From Ralstonia sp. SET104 (lineage in GTDB: Bacteria; Pseudomonadota; Gammaproteobacteria; Burkholderiales; Burkholderiaceae): a stretch of DNA of 64,000 nucleotides. The position numbers and the translations under genes were made by a program. The stretch is from positions 101,008 through 165,007 of the forward strand of contig NZ_BHVX01000010.1 in NCBI RefSeq assembly GCF_003851545.1, in the 5' to 3' direction. This document shows positions 27,783-36,620 of the stretch, piece by piece (position 1 is the first letter of the stretch; the number at the start of each line of letters is the position of its first letter). A model generated the notes under the pieces. It was not told the origin of the DNA. It ran no database searches and was given only the letters and a program-made list of their open reading frames with translations.

Positions 27783-29920
27783 GCGCCCTTCCTTTGCCAG
27801 GCGTGGTAATGCTCGGCCCAATAGAGCAGCCACGCCGGCACATGCGCTCGCTGCCACGCGCCGGCCGTGTGCCGATTCGCCTCGGCCCAGGTCGGATAAG
27901 CATGTATTGTGCGCAGGATCTGGCGCAGGCCGAGTCCATGACGCATTGCCAGCACGAACTCGGCGAGCAGTTCGCCTGCGTGCGCCCCGACGATGACCGC
28001 GCCGAGAACGCGATCCCGCCCGGGTGGCGTCAGCACCTTGACGAAGCCACCGGCGGCTTCATCTGCGATGGCACGATCCAGCTCATCGAGCCGATAGCAC
28101 GTGACCTCATAGGCGATGCCGCGCTCGCTCGCTTCCCGCTCAGACAAACCGACGCGGGCGACCTCCGGATCGGTGAATGTGATCCACGGGATCACCGAGT
28201 GGTCAACCTTGAAGCGCCTGAAGCGACCAAACAGTGCATTGACGCTCGCGTACCACGCCTGGTGAGCGGCAGTGTGGGTGAACTGATACGGGCCAGCTAC
28301 GTCGCCGCAAGCGTAGATATTCGGGTACAGCGTCTGCAGATAGCCATCGGTTTCGATAGTCTTCTTGTCGGTCAGCGGGATGCCCAGCGCTTCGAGCCCG
28401 AATCCTTCAGTACGCGCTTTTCGGCCGACTGCACAGAGCACGGCATCGCATTCGACCGTGATGTCTTCATCGCCTTGCCTCAACCTCAGCCGCTTGCATT
28501 GGCCGTTGCGTTCGACGCGTAGCGTCCGGCAGCCAGTCAGCACCCTGACCCCATCGCGTTCGAGCGCCGTGCGCACGGCGTGCGAAACCTCACCGTCTTC
28601 GCGCACCAATAGCTGCGGTGCACGTTGGATCTGGGTCACCCGGCTGCCGAGGCGGGCAAATGCCTGCGCCAGTTCGCAGCCGATCGGACCGCCGCCGAGC
28701 ACGACCAGTCGCGCGGGCTGTTCGGTCAGCGACCACAGCGTTTCCGAGGTGAGGAAGCCGGCCTCCAGCAACCCGGGGATGTCCGGCACGACCGGGCGCG
28801 CACCGCTGGCGATCACGATCGCCCGGCCCGTCAGCGTGCGGCCGTCGACTTCGACCGACCATGGCGATGTGATGCGCGCATGGCCGCGGATCACATCGAC
28901 GCCCAGTTGCCGATAGCGTTCGGCCGAATCGTGCGGCTCCACCGCTTGGACTACCCGTGCGATGCGCGCCATTGCCTCGGCGAAATCAAACTTCACCTCG
29001 ACTGCTCGGACACCGAGCGCGCTGGCGTGATGACATTGGTGCAGAAACCTGGCGGTACGGATCAAAGCCTTGGACGGTACACAGCCGGTGTTGAGGCAGT
29101 CGCCGCCCATTTTGTGGCCTTCGATCAAGGTAACCTTGGCCTTGGTCGATGCGCCAACATACGCAGTGACCAGCCCGGCAGCACCGCCGCCGATCACAAT
29201 AAGGTTGCGATCGAAGCGGCGCGGCCTTGACCAGCGCCGGTAGACACGCCGCTGCCGGAACCATGCCAATAGCCGGCGCGCGAGCAGCGGCAGCACGCCG
29301 AGCACGACGAACGACAACAGCACACCCGGCGTCAGGATGCCGCGCACGCTGGTCAACTGGGCCAGCCGGGTGCCGGCGTTCACGTAGGCCAGCGTCCCTG
29401 GCAGCATGCCGATCTGGCTCACCCAGTAAAACGTCCACGCACGCAGCGGCAACAGACCGGCCACCAGGTTGACCAGGAAGAAAGGAAACAGTGGGACCAG
29501 CCGCAGCGCGAACAGATAGAGGGGGCCCTCGCGCGCGAAACCCTGTTCGATTGTCGCAAGCCTGTCGCCAAAGCGTTGCCGGACGGTGTCGCGGAACAGA
29601 TAACGCGCCAGCAAAAACGCCAACAAGGCGCCGAAGCTCGACGCGAAGGACACCAGCAGCGTGCCTGCTCCCAGCCCAAACAAAGCGCCACCGGCCAGCG
29701 TTAGCACCGCGGCACCCGGCAGAGACAGGCCGGTAAGCGCAATGTAGAGCGCGAGATAAAGCAGCGGAGCCAGCCACGGATGGCGCTCAGCCAACGCCCG
29801 AATCGCTGCCTCACCCGCCTTGAGGGAATCGAAGCTCAGATAGCGCTCGAGGCCCAGCCCCCAGAAGCCCGCCAGCAGCGTCACGACCAGGAGCAGCAGC
29901 ACAAGCTTGGATCGTTTCAT
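27779..29920 (-). CDS. TVP38 membrane domain fused to mercuric-reductase-like oxidoreductase
   Basis: A 713-residue two-domain protein. Residues 1-230 are a TVP38/TMEM64 (VTT) membrane domain, with its conserved FALRLVPLFPFFLVNLVAG-like helix-loop segment. Residues ~245-713 are a class I pyridine-nucleotide disulfide oxidoreductase with FAD motif LIVIGGGAAGLVTA, redox pair GGDCLNTGCVPSK and the second FAD motif IYACGDVAG. It lacks the MerA C-terminal Cys pair and any metal-binding HMA domain. Located in the arsenosugar operon, it may reduce an arsenical or thiol at the membrane. AGCG...GGAG precedes the ATG at 29920. Confidence 0.9.
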   Translation of the reverse strand: MKRSKLVLLLLVVTLLAGFWGLGLERYLSFDSLKAGEAAIRALAERHPWLAPLLYLALYIALTGLSLPGAAVLTLAGGALFGLGAGTLLVSFASSFGALLAFLLARYLFRDTVRQRFGDRLATIEQGFAREGPLYLFALRLVPLFPFFLVNLVAGLLPLRAWTFYWVSQIGMLPGTLAYVNAGTRLAQLTSVRGILTPGVLLSFVVLGVLPLLARRLLAWFRQRRVYRRWSRPRRFDRNLIVIGGGAAGLVTAYVGASTKAKVTLIEGHKMGGDCLNTGCVPSKALIRTARFLHQCHHASALGVRAVEVKFDFAEAMARIARVVQAVEPHDSAERYRQLGVDVIRGHARITSPWSVEVDGRTLTGRAIVIASGARPVVPDIPGLLEAGFLTSETLWSLTEQPARLVVLGGGPIGCELAQAFARLGSRVTQIQRAPQLLVREDGEVSHAVRTALERDGVRVLTGCRTLRVERNGQCKRLRLRQGDEDITVECDAVLCAVGRKARTEGFGLEALGIPLTDKKTIETDGYLQTLYPNIYACGDVAGPYQFTHTAAHQAWYASVNALFGRFRRFKVDHSVIPWITFTDPEVARVGLSEREASERGIAYEVTCYRLDELDRAIADEAAGGFVKVLTPPGRDRVLGAVIVGAHAGELLAEFVLAMRHGLGLRQILRTIHAYPTWAEANRHTAGAWQRAHVPAWLLYWAEHYHAWQRKGA

Positions 29921-29934
29921 GTGTCGCTCCCCTG

Positions 29935-30897
29935 TTACATGAGCGCGCCGCCGCAACTGCTACCTTGTCCAGCGGTACAACCGTAGCAGTGGTCAGCGAT
30001 CACGATCGGCTGCCCGATCATGTCTTGCTTTAGCAGGTCGCGCAGATGCGGATGGGGCGTGCCCGACCAGCGCAGCGGCAGTTGCAGCATCTGGTTGAAG
30101 TCACAGTCGTACAGATAGCCTTGCCAGTCGACGCTGATCAGGTGGCGGCACATCACTCCCTCAAGATTGGCCGCGCAATGGTTCTCGCGCAGTTGCTGCA
30201 TGTAGCTGGCGAACAGCCCCTTCGAGACCAGCATGCTGCCGAAGCGTTGGATCGGCATATTAGCGAGCACATACAACTGGTTGAAGACAATGCCGTATCG
30301 CTCGGATAGCTCGCGTTGATACGCCGCTTGGAGTTTCGCCTGGGCTGGTGGCAATACCGGTCCTTGCGGGTTGTAGACCAGATTGAGCGTGAGCGCGCTG
30401 CCGGGCCGACCGTAACCGCGCGCATTCAGTTCTCGCAATGCCGCGATACTCTTGTCGAACACGCCGGCGCCGCGCTGGCGGTCAACGTTATCGGACTCGT
30501 AGCACGGTAACGACGCAACCACTTCGACCTGCTTGTGGGCCAGGAAGTCGGCCAGATCCTGTTGGCCCGGCTCGAACAGGATGGTCAGGTTGCAGCGGTC
30601 GATCACCCGAACCCCGAGCGCTCGTGCGCGGCTCACCAGATCCCGGAAATGCGGGCTAAGCTCCGGCGCGCCGCCTGTCAGGTCGAGCGCCGTGAGCCGG
30701 CGCGCGGCGAGCACAGCCAGCACCAGTTCGACCGTGTCGCGGTCCATCATCTCGGTGCGGTTCGGTCCCGCGTTGACGTGACAATGCACGCAGGCCTGGT
30801 TGCACCTATAGCCCAGGTTGACCTGCAAGGTGTCGAGCGTCGTGCGACGGATCGCAGGGAAGTCGGTGACTTGCAGCAATGGCAGCGTGGCATGCAT
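29935..30897 (-). CDS. arsS: Arsenosugar radical SAM enzyme ArsS
   Basis: ArsS is proposed to transfer the 5'-deoxyadenosyl group of SAM to dimethylarsenite. The 320-residue protein has the radical SAM cluster motif CNQACVHCH and continues AGPNRTEMM, typical of ArsS, and the C-terminal Cys-rich end (CYGCTAGQGSSCGGALM), which probably binds a further metal cluster or substrate arsenic. Good ribosome site AGGAG before the ATG at 30897. It is the fourth gene of the operon, 23 bases after the PiT gene. Confidence 0.92.
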   Translation of the reverse strand: MHATLPLLQVTDFPAIRRTTLDTLQVNLGYRCNQACVHCHVNAGPNRTEMMDRDTVELVLAVLAARRLTALDLTGGAPELSPHFRDLVSRARALGVRVIDRCNLTILFEPGQQDLADFLAHKQVEVVASLPCYESDNVDRQRGAGVFDKSIAALRELNARGYGRPGSALTLNLVYNPQGPVLPPAQAKLQAAYQRELSERYGIVFNQLYVLANMPIQRFGSMLVSKGLFASYMQQLRENHCAANLEGVMCRHLISVDWQGYLYDCDFNQMLQLPLRWSGTPHPHLRDLLKQDMIGQPIVIADHCYGCTAGQGSSCGGALM

Positions 30898-30920
30898 GGT
30901 GAACTCCTCTCCTGACCGCC

Positions 30921-32009
30921 CTACAGCGCGCGCACGGCTTGCGTTGCCAACCAGGCCAACGTGGCAGCCAACGGTAAGGTTGCGACCCAAGACAGCCCGA
31001 CATTGCGTACGGTCGCCCAGTCGAGATTGCGCGCGCCCGCCCCGGCGATCGAACCGACTGCGACATGGGTGGTGGACGCCGGCAGACCGAATTTGCTGGC
31101 AAACAGCACCAGGGCGGCGGTGATCAGGTTGGCGGTCAGCCCTTGCGCACTGTCCATCCGCGTCATGCGTTGACTCATCGTGAGGGCGACCTGCCGCGCG
31201 TAAAGCAGGCCGCCGGCCGCCATGATCGCGGCGATCGCCACCACCGACACCGACGCTCGGACCCCATGTGCGGCCAGCAGCAAGGCCGCCAGCTTTGGCG
31301 TGTCGTTCACCCCGCGCGCGAAGCAGATCAGTGCGCCGGACAGCGTGTGAACGTGGTCGGCCAGCCTGCCGAGCGAGAAACGTGCGACCGGCTGCGGCAG
31401 CGTATTGCAGTGCGCCGCCGGCGCAATCACTAGGCTCGGCGCGGCTGCCTGCCATCGGGCGGTGCCATTTGCCAGGGGCTCCGCCAAGGCAACGGGCGGC
31501 AGCACGCAGGCGCAATCGCGCTGTGAGGCCCGGCGCAGACGAACCAAGGGAGTGATCGCGAAACCGAGGGCGGCAGCAATCAGGGGGCTCGTGACCATCG
31601 GCAACAGGAAGTTGCTGGCAAGTTTGCCGTAGTGGATTTCGCCGCCGTGCTGGCCGAGTGCCGCACCAATCAAGCCGCCGATCAGCGCGTGGGTGGTCGA
31701 CACAGGAAGGCCGGCGCGCGTCGCGATGAAGACTGTCAGCGCAGCGCCCGTCCCGACACTTGCGAGAAACAGCGGTGCGCTGGCGATGGCGTCGGGCACC
31801 AGCGCCTTGCCGGAAAACTGTTGTACCAGTGTATCGGCCAGCAGCAGCGACGCCACGCTGCCGGCTACCGTGGCGACAGTGGCCAGAAGGAGCGCGGTGC
31901 GATAGTTCAGCGTCCCCGCCCCCCAGACGGTGGCGAACCCCTTGAAGTTGTCGTTGGCGCCGTTGCTGAATGCGACGAACAGGGCGGCGCCGATCAACAG
32001 GGTGTCCAT
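30921..32009 (-). CDS. PiT-family phosphate (or arsenate) transporter
   Basis: A 362-residue inorganic phosphate transporter with the duplicated PiT signature: FSNGANDNFKGFATVWGAG and GLPVSTTHALIGG in the first half, CFARGVNDTPKLAAL and GLPASTTHVAVGS in the second. The central loop is short and contains two Cys (DCACVLPP). The location between arsM and arsS suggests it moves phosphate to offset arsenate stress, or moves arsenate or arsenicals themselves; sequence cannot distinguish these. AAGGAG precedes the ATG at 32009. Confidence 0.9.
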   Translation of the reverse strand: MDTLLIGAALFVAFSNGANDNFKGFATVWGAGTLNYRTALLLATVATVAGSVASLLLADTLVQQFSGKALVPDAIASAPLFLASVGTGAALTVFIATRAGLPVSTTHALIGGLIGAALGQHGGEIHYGKLASNFLLPMVTSPLIAAALGFAITPLVRLRRASQRDCACVLPPVALAEPLANGTARWQAAAPSLVIAPAAHCNTLPQPVARFSLGRLADHVHTLSGALICFARGVNDTPKLAALLLAAHGVRASVSVVAIAAIMAAGGLLYARQVALTMSQRMTRMDSAQGLTANLITAALVLFASKFGLPASTTHVAVGSIAGAGARNLDWATVRNVGLSWVATLPLAATLAWLATQAVRAL

Positions 32010-32034
32010 GGTGTGCTCCTTGATGCGGTCGCGT

Positions 32035-33072
32035 TCAGCAGCAACCGCTGCCGCATGGCGCAGCGTTCTGGTCGAATGGCAATCCGCCGCCGCATCCTGC
32101 GAACAGCCCGTAGTGGTGCGAAAAGTCGCCGATAAAGTCGAAGTGCGGGGCAAAGCGGCTGTCGTGCAACATGTGCCAGGTATTGCCGCACACTGGAAAC
32201 ACGCGACCGGTTTCAATGCCGTGGTGTTTGTCTAGCACGAAACGGTGCGGCTGATTAGGAACCGTGCCCCGGTAGATCACTGCCTGCCCGTAGTCTTCGC
32301 AGGCACTTTCCAGCCCAGCCAGCTTGAACAGACGCCAGGTGGCCGAATAGAAGCGGAGGTTGCCGGCCTTGCCGGCCAACTGCGGATCGTCGATGACCAG
32401 CGGGCGATCCGTCACCAGCCGTGGGTCGGTAAAGCCGCACGCATGGGCAAGCCGCAGAAAATCGTTCCAGTACAGCGCCCCGCCCAGGCATTCACCGTAG
32501 AGCACGGGGTCGTTGCGTACCGCTTCCGGCACGCGCCGGTCGGCGTAGACGTCGGAGAAATAGAATTCGCCGCCCGGCTTTAACAGCCGATGGACCTCGC
32601 GCAGTACCGCCGCCTTGTCCGGCGACAGGTTGACCACGCAGTTCGACACGATCACGTCGAAGCTGTCGTGTTCCAATCCCATTGCGTCGAGATGCTCGAT
32701 ATAGCCTTGTCGGAACGCCACATTGGCGAAACCGAACTGCCTGCTGTGGTGGGTGAGGTACTGCTCGGCGACGGCAAGCTGCTCCTCGGTCATGTCAACG
32801 CCGACCACCTGGCCACATGCACCGACCAACTGAGACAGCAGGTACACGTCGCGTCCGGCGCCGCAACCGAGGTCGAGTATGCGGCAGCCCTCCAGCAGCG
32901 GTGGACAAACCAGCCCGCAGCCGTAGTAGCGAGCGGAGACTTCAGGATGAATGCGAGCCAGGAGCGGCTTGAGCCAGGCGGGGGTGTCCGACGGGTCGCA
33001 ACACGCGGAGGTCTTCAGGTCGTCGGAATGTTGAAGCTGGCGCCCGTAATAGTCTTTGACGAGATCGTGCAT
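32035..33072 (-). CDS. arsM: Arsenite methyltransferase ArsM
   Basis: ArsM methylates arsenite with SAM. The 345-residue protein has the SAM motif ILDLGCGAGRDVYLLSQLVG and Cys residues at positions matching the arsenic ligands: SACC near residue 24, VSNCVVNLSPDK in the middle and YGECLGGALYW further on. The C-terminal third extends beyond the core and ends with CGSGCC, an additional thiol-rich tail. AAGGAAG precedes the ATG at 33072. It is the second gene of the operon. Confidence 0.93.
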   Translation of the reverse strand: MHDLVKDYYGRQLQHSDDLKTSACCDPSDTPAWLKPLLARIHPEVSARYYGCGLVCPPLLEGCRILDLGCGAGRDVYLLSQLVGACGQVVGVDMTEEQLAVAEQYLTHHSRQFGFANVAFRQGYIEHLDAMGLEHDSFDVIVSNCVVNLSPDKAAVLREVHRLLKPGGEFYFSDVYADRRVPEAVRNDPVLYGECLGGALYWNDFLRLAHACGFTDPRLVTDRPLVIDDPQLAGKAGNLRFYSATWRLFKLAGLESACEDYGQAVIYRGTVPNQPHRFVLDKHHGIETGRVFPVCGNTWHMLHDSRFAPHFDFIGDFSHHYGLFAGCGGGLPFDQNAAPCGSGCC

Positions 33073-33132
33073 GGTGCGTCTTCCTTGAAATCGGACAAAC
33101 CTACCCATTGGTCGTCCTCCAGCGAGCTTTGC

Positions 33133-33771
33133 TTACACGATGGTGGCACTGCGCCCTTTCGGCAGCGCCCAGTCCGCGGGCAGCCGGGCCAGGTCAGCCG
33201 GTTCGTCGACGTCGTGCAGCATGGCCCCCTGATGCAGCGACCAGCCGAGCCGCGCGATGCGAGACGCGGTGTCGAACGCGACGCAATCTGTGCTCCAGGC
33301 AATGTCGGTGAACAGCGAAGGGTGATAACGGGAGAGTCCAAGCAAAGCATAGCCGCCGTCGGCGGCGGGATACAGCACCGCGTCGTGCTGGCGAAGCGCC
33401 GTGGCGGCTGCGCGCAACAACACCGCGCTCAATTCGACGCAATCGGTACCGATCAGCAGCACGGCTTGGCCAAGTCCGACCGCCAGCGCTGCCGCGCGTG
33501 CAAGCCGTGCGCCCAGGTCGCCATTGCCTTGCTCCTGCACCGCGACCGTGTCGGGCAGTCTGACGCCTTGCCACTCTGGTGCGTCGATTGTGGGTGTCAC
33601 CCGCAGCTCTACCGGCCCCAGTCTGGCCGCCAGCGCGCTGGCCAGCGTGCTGTCGAGCATGCGCTGCGCGATCCGGGCGGCACCGAGGGTACCGAGTGCC
33701 GGGATCAGACGCGTTTTGGCAAGCCCAGGGTATGGGGCTTTAGCGAAGATGATGATTCGGACCGACTGCAT
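33133..33771 (-). CDS. DUF2064 nucleotidyl/glycosyltransferase, arsenosugar-type (TIGR04282-like)
   Basis: A 212-residue GT-A fold protein: IIFAKAPYPGLAKTRLIP at the start, then LLIGTDCVELSA and PAADGGYALLGLSRY, the DUF2064 signature found in arsenosugar clusters. It is the first gene of the minus-strand operon and lies about 50 bases downstream of a TGTAAGAA-N17-ACTAC promoter motif. It may activate or transfer the sugar-related group that finishes the arsenosugar. Confidence 0.88.
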   Translation of the reverse strand: MQSVRIIIFAKAPYPGLAKTRLIPALGTLGAARIAQRMLDSTLASALAARLGPVELRVTPTIDAPEWQGVRLPDTVAVQEQGNGDLGARLARAAALAVGLGQAVLLIGTDCVELSAVLLRAAATALRQHDAVLYPAADGGYALLGLSRYHPSLFTDIAWSTDCVAFDTASRIARLGWSLHQGAMLHDVDEPADLARLPADWALPKGRSATIV

Positions 33772-33828
33772 CGCAGGTTCTCGTTTTCACGACGTATTGC
33801 TCTCGTCTCTGGACGACAAGCACAAGCC

Positions 33829-33858
33829 GTAGTGGTATTGGAGGAAGGGATTCTTACA
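33829..33858 (-). promoter_or_regulatory. ECF-type promoter, arsenosugar set, copy 1
   Basis: Reading the minus strand: TGTAAGAA (33858-33851), 17 bases, ACTAC (33833-33829). It is 57 bases upstream of the first gene of the arsM/arsS operon. The same pair with identical 17-base spacing occurs twice more at 41.2 kb in front of the other arsenosugar genes. Confidence 0.72.
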
Positions 33859-33945
33859 GCCAGACCATCGCCCGTCGCCCGCCCGTGCCGGAGAAACCGG
33901 CGGCGCTTGAACGATTCCGTTATCTACGCCGCCGGCCGCTCGTTG

Positions 33946-34629
33946 TTAGAGCCGATCCAGCTTCGCATCAACATTAATGGCATGCGCTGAGAGCACCTCG
34001 AGCGATTCGTTGGAAAGAACATTGCTACCCTCGAATCCGAAAAGCACCTCGTCTCGCCTGACAAGCAAGTCCTGTATTTCGAGTCTGAAAAGGCGCACCA
34101 CCGATTCGATGACCGCATCGACCCCCACGTTGCCGGTGTCCAGGAACATACGGTCCAGCAGCTCGGCTGTTGTATCGGCGCTGAGCATCAAATCACCCGT
34201 CACCCAGCTATTGACTGTAAAAAGGCTTATCGGGAGCCCTTTCGCATCAAAGCCGATGCCCAGCAGGTGCCTCGTGTCGGCGAGACACTGGGCCCCAATG
34301 GCAAGTTCCGCGAACGCCAGTTCCCGCTTCGACTGCAGCCGCCGCGACCACAGCTTGCGTCGTGCAAACAAATGAATATGTCCATGCTCCGAGGTGCCGG
34401 GCCGGTCGTCCGGGGAGTGCGAGTGATAAAACCACTGGTAACCGCCATTCGCATCGATGGCGTCGTCGTCCGGATAGTGCGCCCATTGTCTCGGAACCTG
34501 GCCGGCTAACAGGCCACTCAAAAGATGTGTACCTTGCTGGGCCAGGCCCGCATAGACACCGAGCAAGCGCAAGCCAGCGACGCGCGCGGCGTCACTGGCC
34601 GGACTCTTTGAACGTCGGGTCCGCGCCAC
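33946..34629 (-). CDS. Conserved protein with HSHSPD/EHGHIHLF motifs (DUF6969-like)
   Basis: A 227-residue cytoplasmic-looking protein; the GTG at 34629 is the best start, six bases after the stop of the Lys-Cys peptide gene. The central motif YHSHSPDDRPGTSEHGHIHLF has four or five His plus acidic residues that could bind metal. I believe it belongs to the DUF6969 family, function unknown. Co-transcription with the secreted Cys-rich peptide suggests a role in its maturation, export or metal loading; this is inference. Confidence 0.6.
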   Translation of the reverse strand: MARTRRSKSPASDAARVAGLRLLGVYAGLAQQGTHLLSGLLAGQVPRQWAHYPDDDAIDANGGYQWFYHSHSPDDRPGTSEHGHIHLFARRKLWSRRLQSKRELAFAELAIGAQCLADTRHLLGIGFDAKGLPISLFTVNSWVTGDLMLSADTTAELLDRMFLDTGNVGVDAVIESVVRLFRLEIQDLLVRRDEVLFGFEGSNVLSNESLEVLSAHAINVDAKLDRL

Positions 34630-34634
34630 GGATA

Positions 34635-34847
34635 TCAGCTCTTGGGCGCGCACTTGTTCGCGCCGCACTTCGCCTTTTCCATGCTCTTCTTGGGAGCACA
34701 CTTGCCCGCGCATTTTGCACCGCACTTGGCCATCTCAGCCTTGGGGTGGCACTTTGCCGTGCCTTTCGTCTCCTGTGCGGCAGCCGGCAATGCCAGAGTC
34801 GCAGCGGTCAGGGCGGCCAGGGATGCGAGTTTCAACGATGTCTTCAT
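34635..34847 (-). CDS. Secreted Lys-Cys repeat peptide, bufferin/HvfA-like precursor
   Basis: A 70-residue protein with an obvious signal peptide (KTSLKLASLAALTAATLALP, cleavage near AAA-QE). The 46-residue mature part has six cysteines, every one preceded by lysine (AKC, AKC, AKC, GKC, AKC, NKC), plus one His and many Ala, Gly and Pro. This resembles Cys-rich metal-binding RiPP precursors of the BufA2/HvfA type, which are modified by DUF692 (MNIO) enzymes. No MNIO gene is in this operon; the only one in the window is at 61.4 kb. A GGAACC site precedes the ATG, and an ECF promoter motif lies 52 bases upstream. Confidence 0.72.
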   Translation of the reverse strand: MKTSLKLASLAALTAATLALPAAAQETKGTAKCHPKAEMAKCGAKCAGKCAPKKSMEKAKCGANKCAPKS

Positions 34848-34898
34848 AATGGTTCCTTGGTAAGGTGTCGTTTGAGGCTGCAGAAGGCTTCCTCGCCC

Positions 34899-34931
34899 AC
34901 TAAGAGGGTCCGAATCACCAAACGGGTTCGC
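34899..34931 (-). promoter_or_regulatory. ECF-type promoter, GCGAACC set, copy 1
   Basis: On the minus strand, GCGAACC (34931-34925), 17 bases, CCTCTTAGT (34907-34899), pointing at the Lys-Cys peptide gene. It is the mirror partner of copy 2, so the two face away from each other in one 170-base divergent region. Confidence 0.75.
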
Positions 34932-34957
34932 GCAACATCAAATATTTTTTGGGGGCC

Positions 34958-34990
34958 GCGAACCGTTCTCGCACCTGACCGCCTCTTAGT
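34958..34990 (+). promoter_or_regulatory. ECF-type promoter, GCGAACC set, copy 2
   Basis: GCGAACC (34958-34964), 17 bases, CCTCTTAGT (34982-34990), 27 bases before the ATG of the cytochrome c gene. Same two elements and same spacing as copies 1 and 3. Confidence 0.75.
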
Positions 34991-35017
34991 GGGTGTCACT
35001 CCCACGAAAGGATTGCA

Positions 35018-35452
35018 ATGACGAAACACTCGCTCGCCATCCTGACGGCGCTATGCGCCGCCTCGACTCTGTTTTCCTCCTCCGCTTCGGCGGCAGATGA
35101 TGCAGGTGCGCTGACCGTGCGCCCCGCCGGCTACAAGCCCCGCCCGGGCGACGCCAAGCTCGGCGAAAAGCTCTTCAACGACCCCAAGCTTTCGACGAAT
35201 GGCATGTCCTGTGCGTCCTGCCACGCCAACCACGCTTCCTATTCGGACAGCTTCGCCAAGCCCTATCCCCATACCGTTGCCATGGCCAGGGACCAGTTGG
35301 GCCGCAAGCAGGTCTACCTGGACGAGATGATTCAAGCCTGCATGATCATGCCCATGGCAGCCAAGCCGCTACCTTGGGACTCGAAGGAATTGGCAGCGCT
35401 GGTTGCGTTCGTCGAACAAGAGCAAAAGACCTTCAACCCCGTGAAACGTTAA
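35018..35452 (+). CDS. Periplasmic c-type cytochrome
   Basis: A 144-residue exported protein (signal ending SSSASA) with a single haem motif CASCH after LSTNGMS, and several Met residues (MIQACMIMPMAAKPLP) that could supply the distal ligand. It looks like the SCO-cluster or peroxidase-like small cytochromes with the LGEKLFNDPKLS segment of di-haem peroxidases, but only one haem site is present. First gene of the cytochrome-thioredoxin-CcdA unit behind an ECF promoter motif; spacing to the next gene is 10 bases. Confidence 0.82.
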   Translation: MTKHSLAILTALCAASTLFSSSASAADDAGALTVRPAGYKPRPGDAKLGEKLFNDPKLSTNGMSCASCHANHASYSDSFAKPYPHTVAMARDQLGRKQVYLDEMIQACMIMPMAAKPLPWDSKELAALVAFVEQEQKTFNPVKR

Positions 35453-35462
35453 AGGAGACGTT

Positions 35463-35849
35463 ATGAGAATGCTGCGAACCGCCATTGCGATTGCCCTTGC
35501 CGCCTTGGCCTCGTTGGCCATGGCGGGTGAAATCAAGCCCTACAGTGCACAGGCGTTTGACCAACTGACCCATGCGGGCAAGCCCGTCGTGGTTGAGGTC
35601 AGCGCAAGCTGGTGCCCGACCTGCAAGGCACAAAAGCCCATTCTCGAGGGCCTCATGAAGCAGCCTGCCTACCAAGACGTGACAGTGCTGACCGTTGATT
35701 TCGACACCGACAAGACCGCCCTGAAGAAATTCAAGGTCGGCACGCAAAGCACGCTTGTGGCCTTCAAGGGAGTATCGGAGGTGGCGCGCACGGTCGGCGA
35801 CACAACGCCGACCGGCATCGAAAGCCTCATCAGGCAGACGGTCAACTGA
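35463..35849 (+). CDS. Secreted thioredoxin-fold protein
   Basis: A 128-residue exported thioredoxin-like protein. The signal peptide ends near AMA-GE and the active site is SWCPTCKAQ. It lies between the cytochrome c and CcdA genes and overlaps the CcdA start by 1 base (TGATGG), so it probably receives electrons from the membrane CcdA-type protein to keep periplasmic cysteines reduced, possibly those of the Lys-Cys peptide encoded divergently. Confidence 0.88.
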   Translation: MRMLRTAIAIALAALASLAMAGEIKPYSAQAFDQLTHAGKPVVVEVSASWCPTCKAQKPILEGLMKQPAYQDVTVLTVDFDTDKTALKKFKVGTQSTLVAFKGVSEVARTVGDTTPTGIESLIRQTVN

Positions 35850-36577
35850 TGGAATTCGGTCTTGGCGCCTACGGTTTTGGCTTGCTGGCAGGGCTGCTTT
35901 CGACGCTGTCGCCTTGCGTGCTGCCGCTCGTTCCCATCCTGCTGGGGTCGGCTACGAGTGTGCACCCGCGCGCGCCGCTTGCGCTCGCCGGTGGGTTGGC
36001 GCTTTCCTACGCGACCATCGGAACCCCGCTCGCTTGGGCAGGGGCCGCACTGGACATCGACGCGGGTGTTTTCCGCTATGCGGGCGCGGCGGCGCTCGCT
36101 CTGCTTGGCGTCGTCCTGATGTCAAGTAGCCTGCAGCAGCGTTTCGCCACCGCCACATCGGGCCTCGGCGACGCCGGAAACGGCCTGATTTCCAAGGTGC
36201 AACCCGACGGCCTCTGGGGGCAGTTCGTCATCGGTGTCGTGTTGGGGGTGGTGTGGAGTCCCTGCGTGGGCCCAACCCTGGGTGCGGCCGTCGTGCTGGC
36301 CAGCCAGGGCTCTCATTTGCCGCAGGCTGCACTGCTCATGGGCGTGTTTGGAATCGGCGCTGCCTTGCCCGTGGTGGCCTTGGCTTACGTCTCCCGGAGC
36401 GCCATGGGCAAAATGCGCGGCAAACTCATCCGGGCGGGAAAGACTGGCAAGATTCTGATGGGCGTCATCATGGTGGCCATTGCCGGACTGATCCTGAGTG
36501 GGTCCGATAAAACCATCGAGGCCTGGCTGGTGAGCCATTCTCCCGCATGGCTCACCGCATTGACCACGCGTTTTTGA
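35849..36577 (+). CDS. CcdA/DsbD-type membrane electron transporter
   Basis: A 242-residue membrane protein with about six helices and the two redox Cys-Pro motifs of the family: STLSPCVLPLVPILLG near the N-terminus and VVWSPCVGPTLGAAVVL in the second half. CcdA passes reducing equivalents from cytoplasmic thioredoxin across the membrane. The tight coupling to the upstream thioredoxin gene indicates a thiol-reduction pair. Confidence 0.9.
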   Translation: MEFGLGAYGFGLLAGLLSTLSPCVLPLVPILLGSATSVHPRAPLALAGGLALSYATIGTPLAWAGAALDIDAGVFRYAGAAALALLGVVLMSSSLQQRFATATSGLGDAGNGLISKVQPDGLWGQFVIGVVLGVVWSPCVGPTLGAAVVLASQGSHLPQAALLMGVFGIGAALPVVALAYVSRSAMGKMRGKLIRAGKTGKILMGVIMVAIAGLILSGSDKTIEAWLVSHSPAWLTALTTRF

Positions 36578-36620
36578 TCCTGATGCCTTATCCTCCCCGT
36601 GACAACTTCCTGCCTCAGCC

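Noticed and set aside
29101..29130. GTAACC inside the TVP38 fusion gene as a SigF site
   Set aside because: No CGAA after 16 bases, and it lies within coding sequence.
34635..34725. Upstream ATG extension of the HGHxH protein gene overlapping the Lys-Cys peptide
   Set aside because: It would overlap the peptide gene by 91 bases without a ribosome site; the GTG at 34629 right after the peptide stop is more natural.
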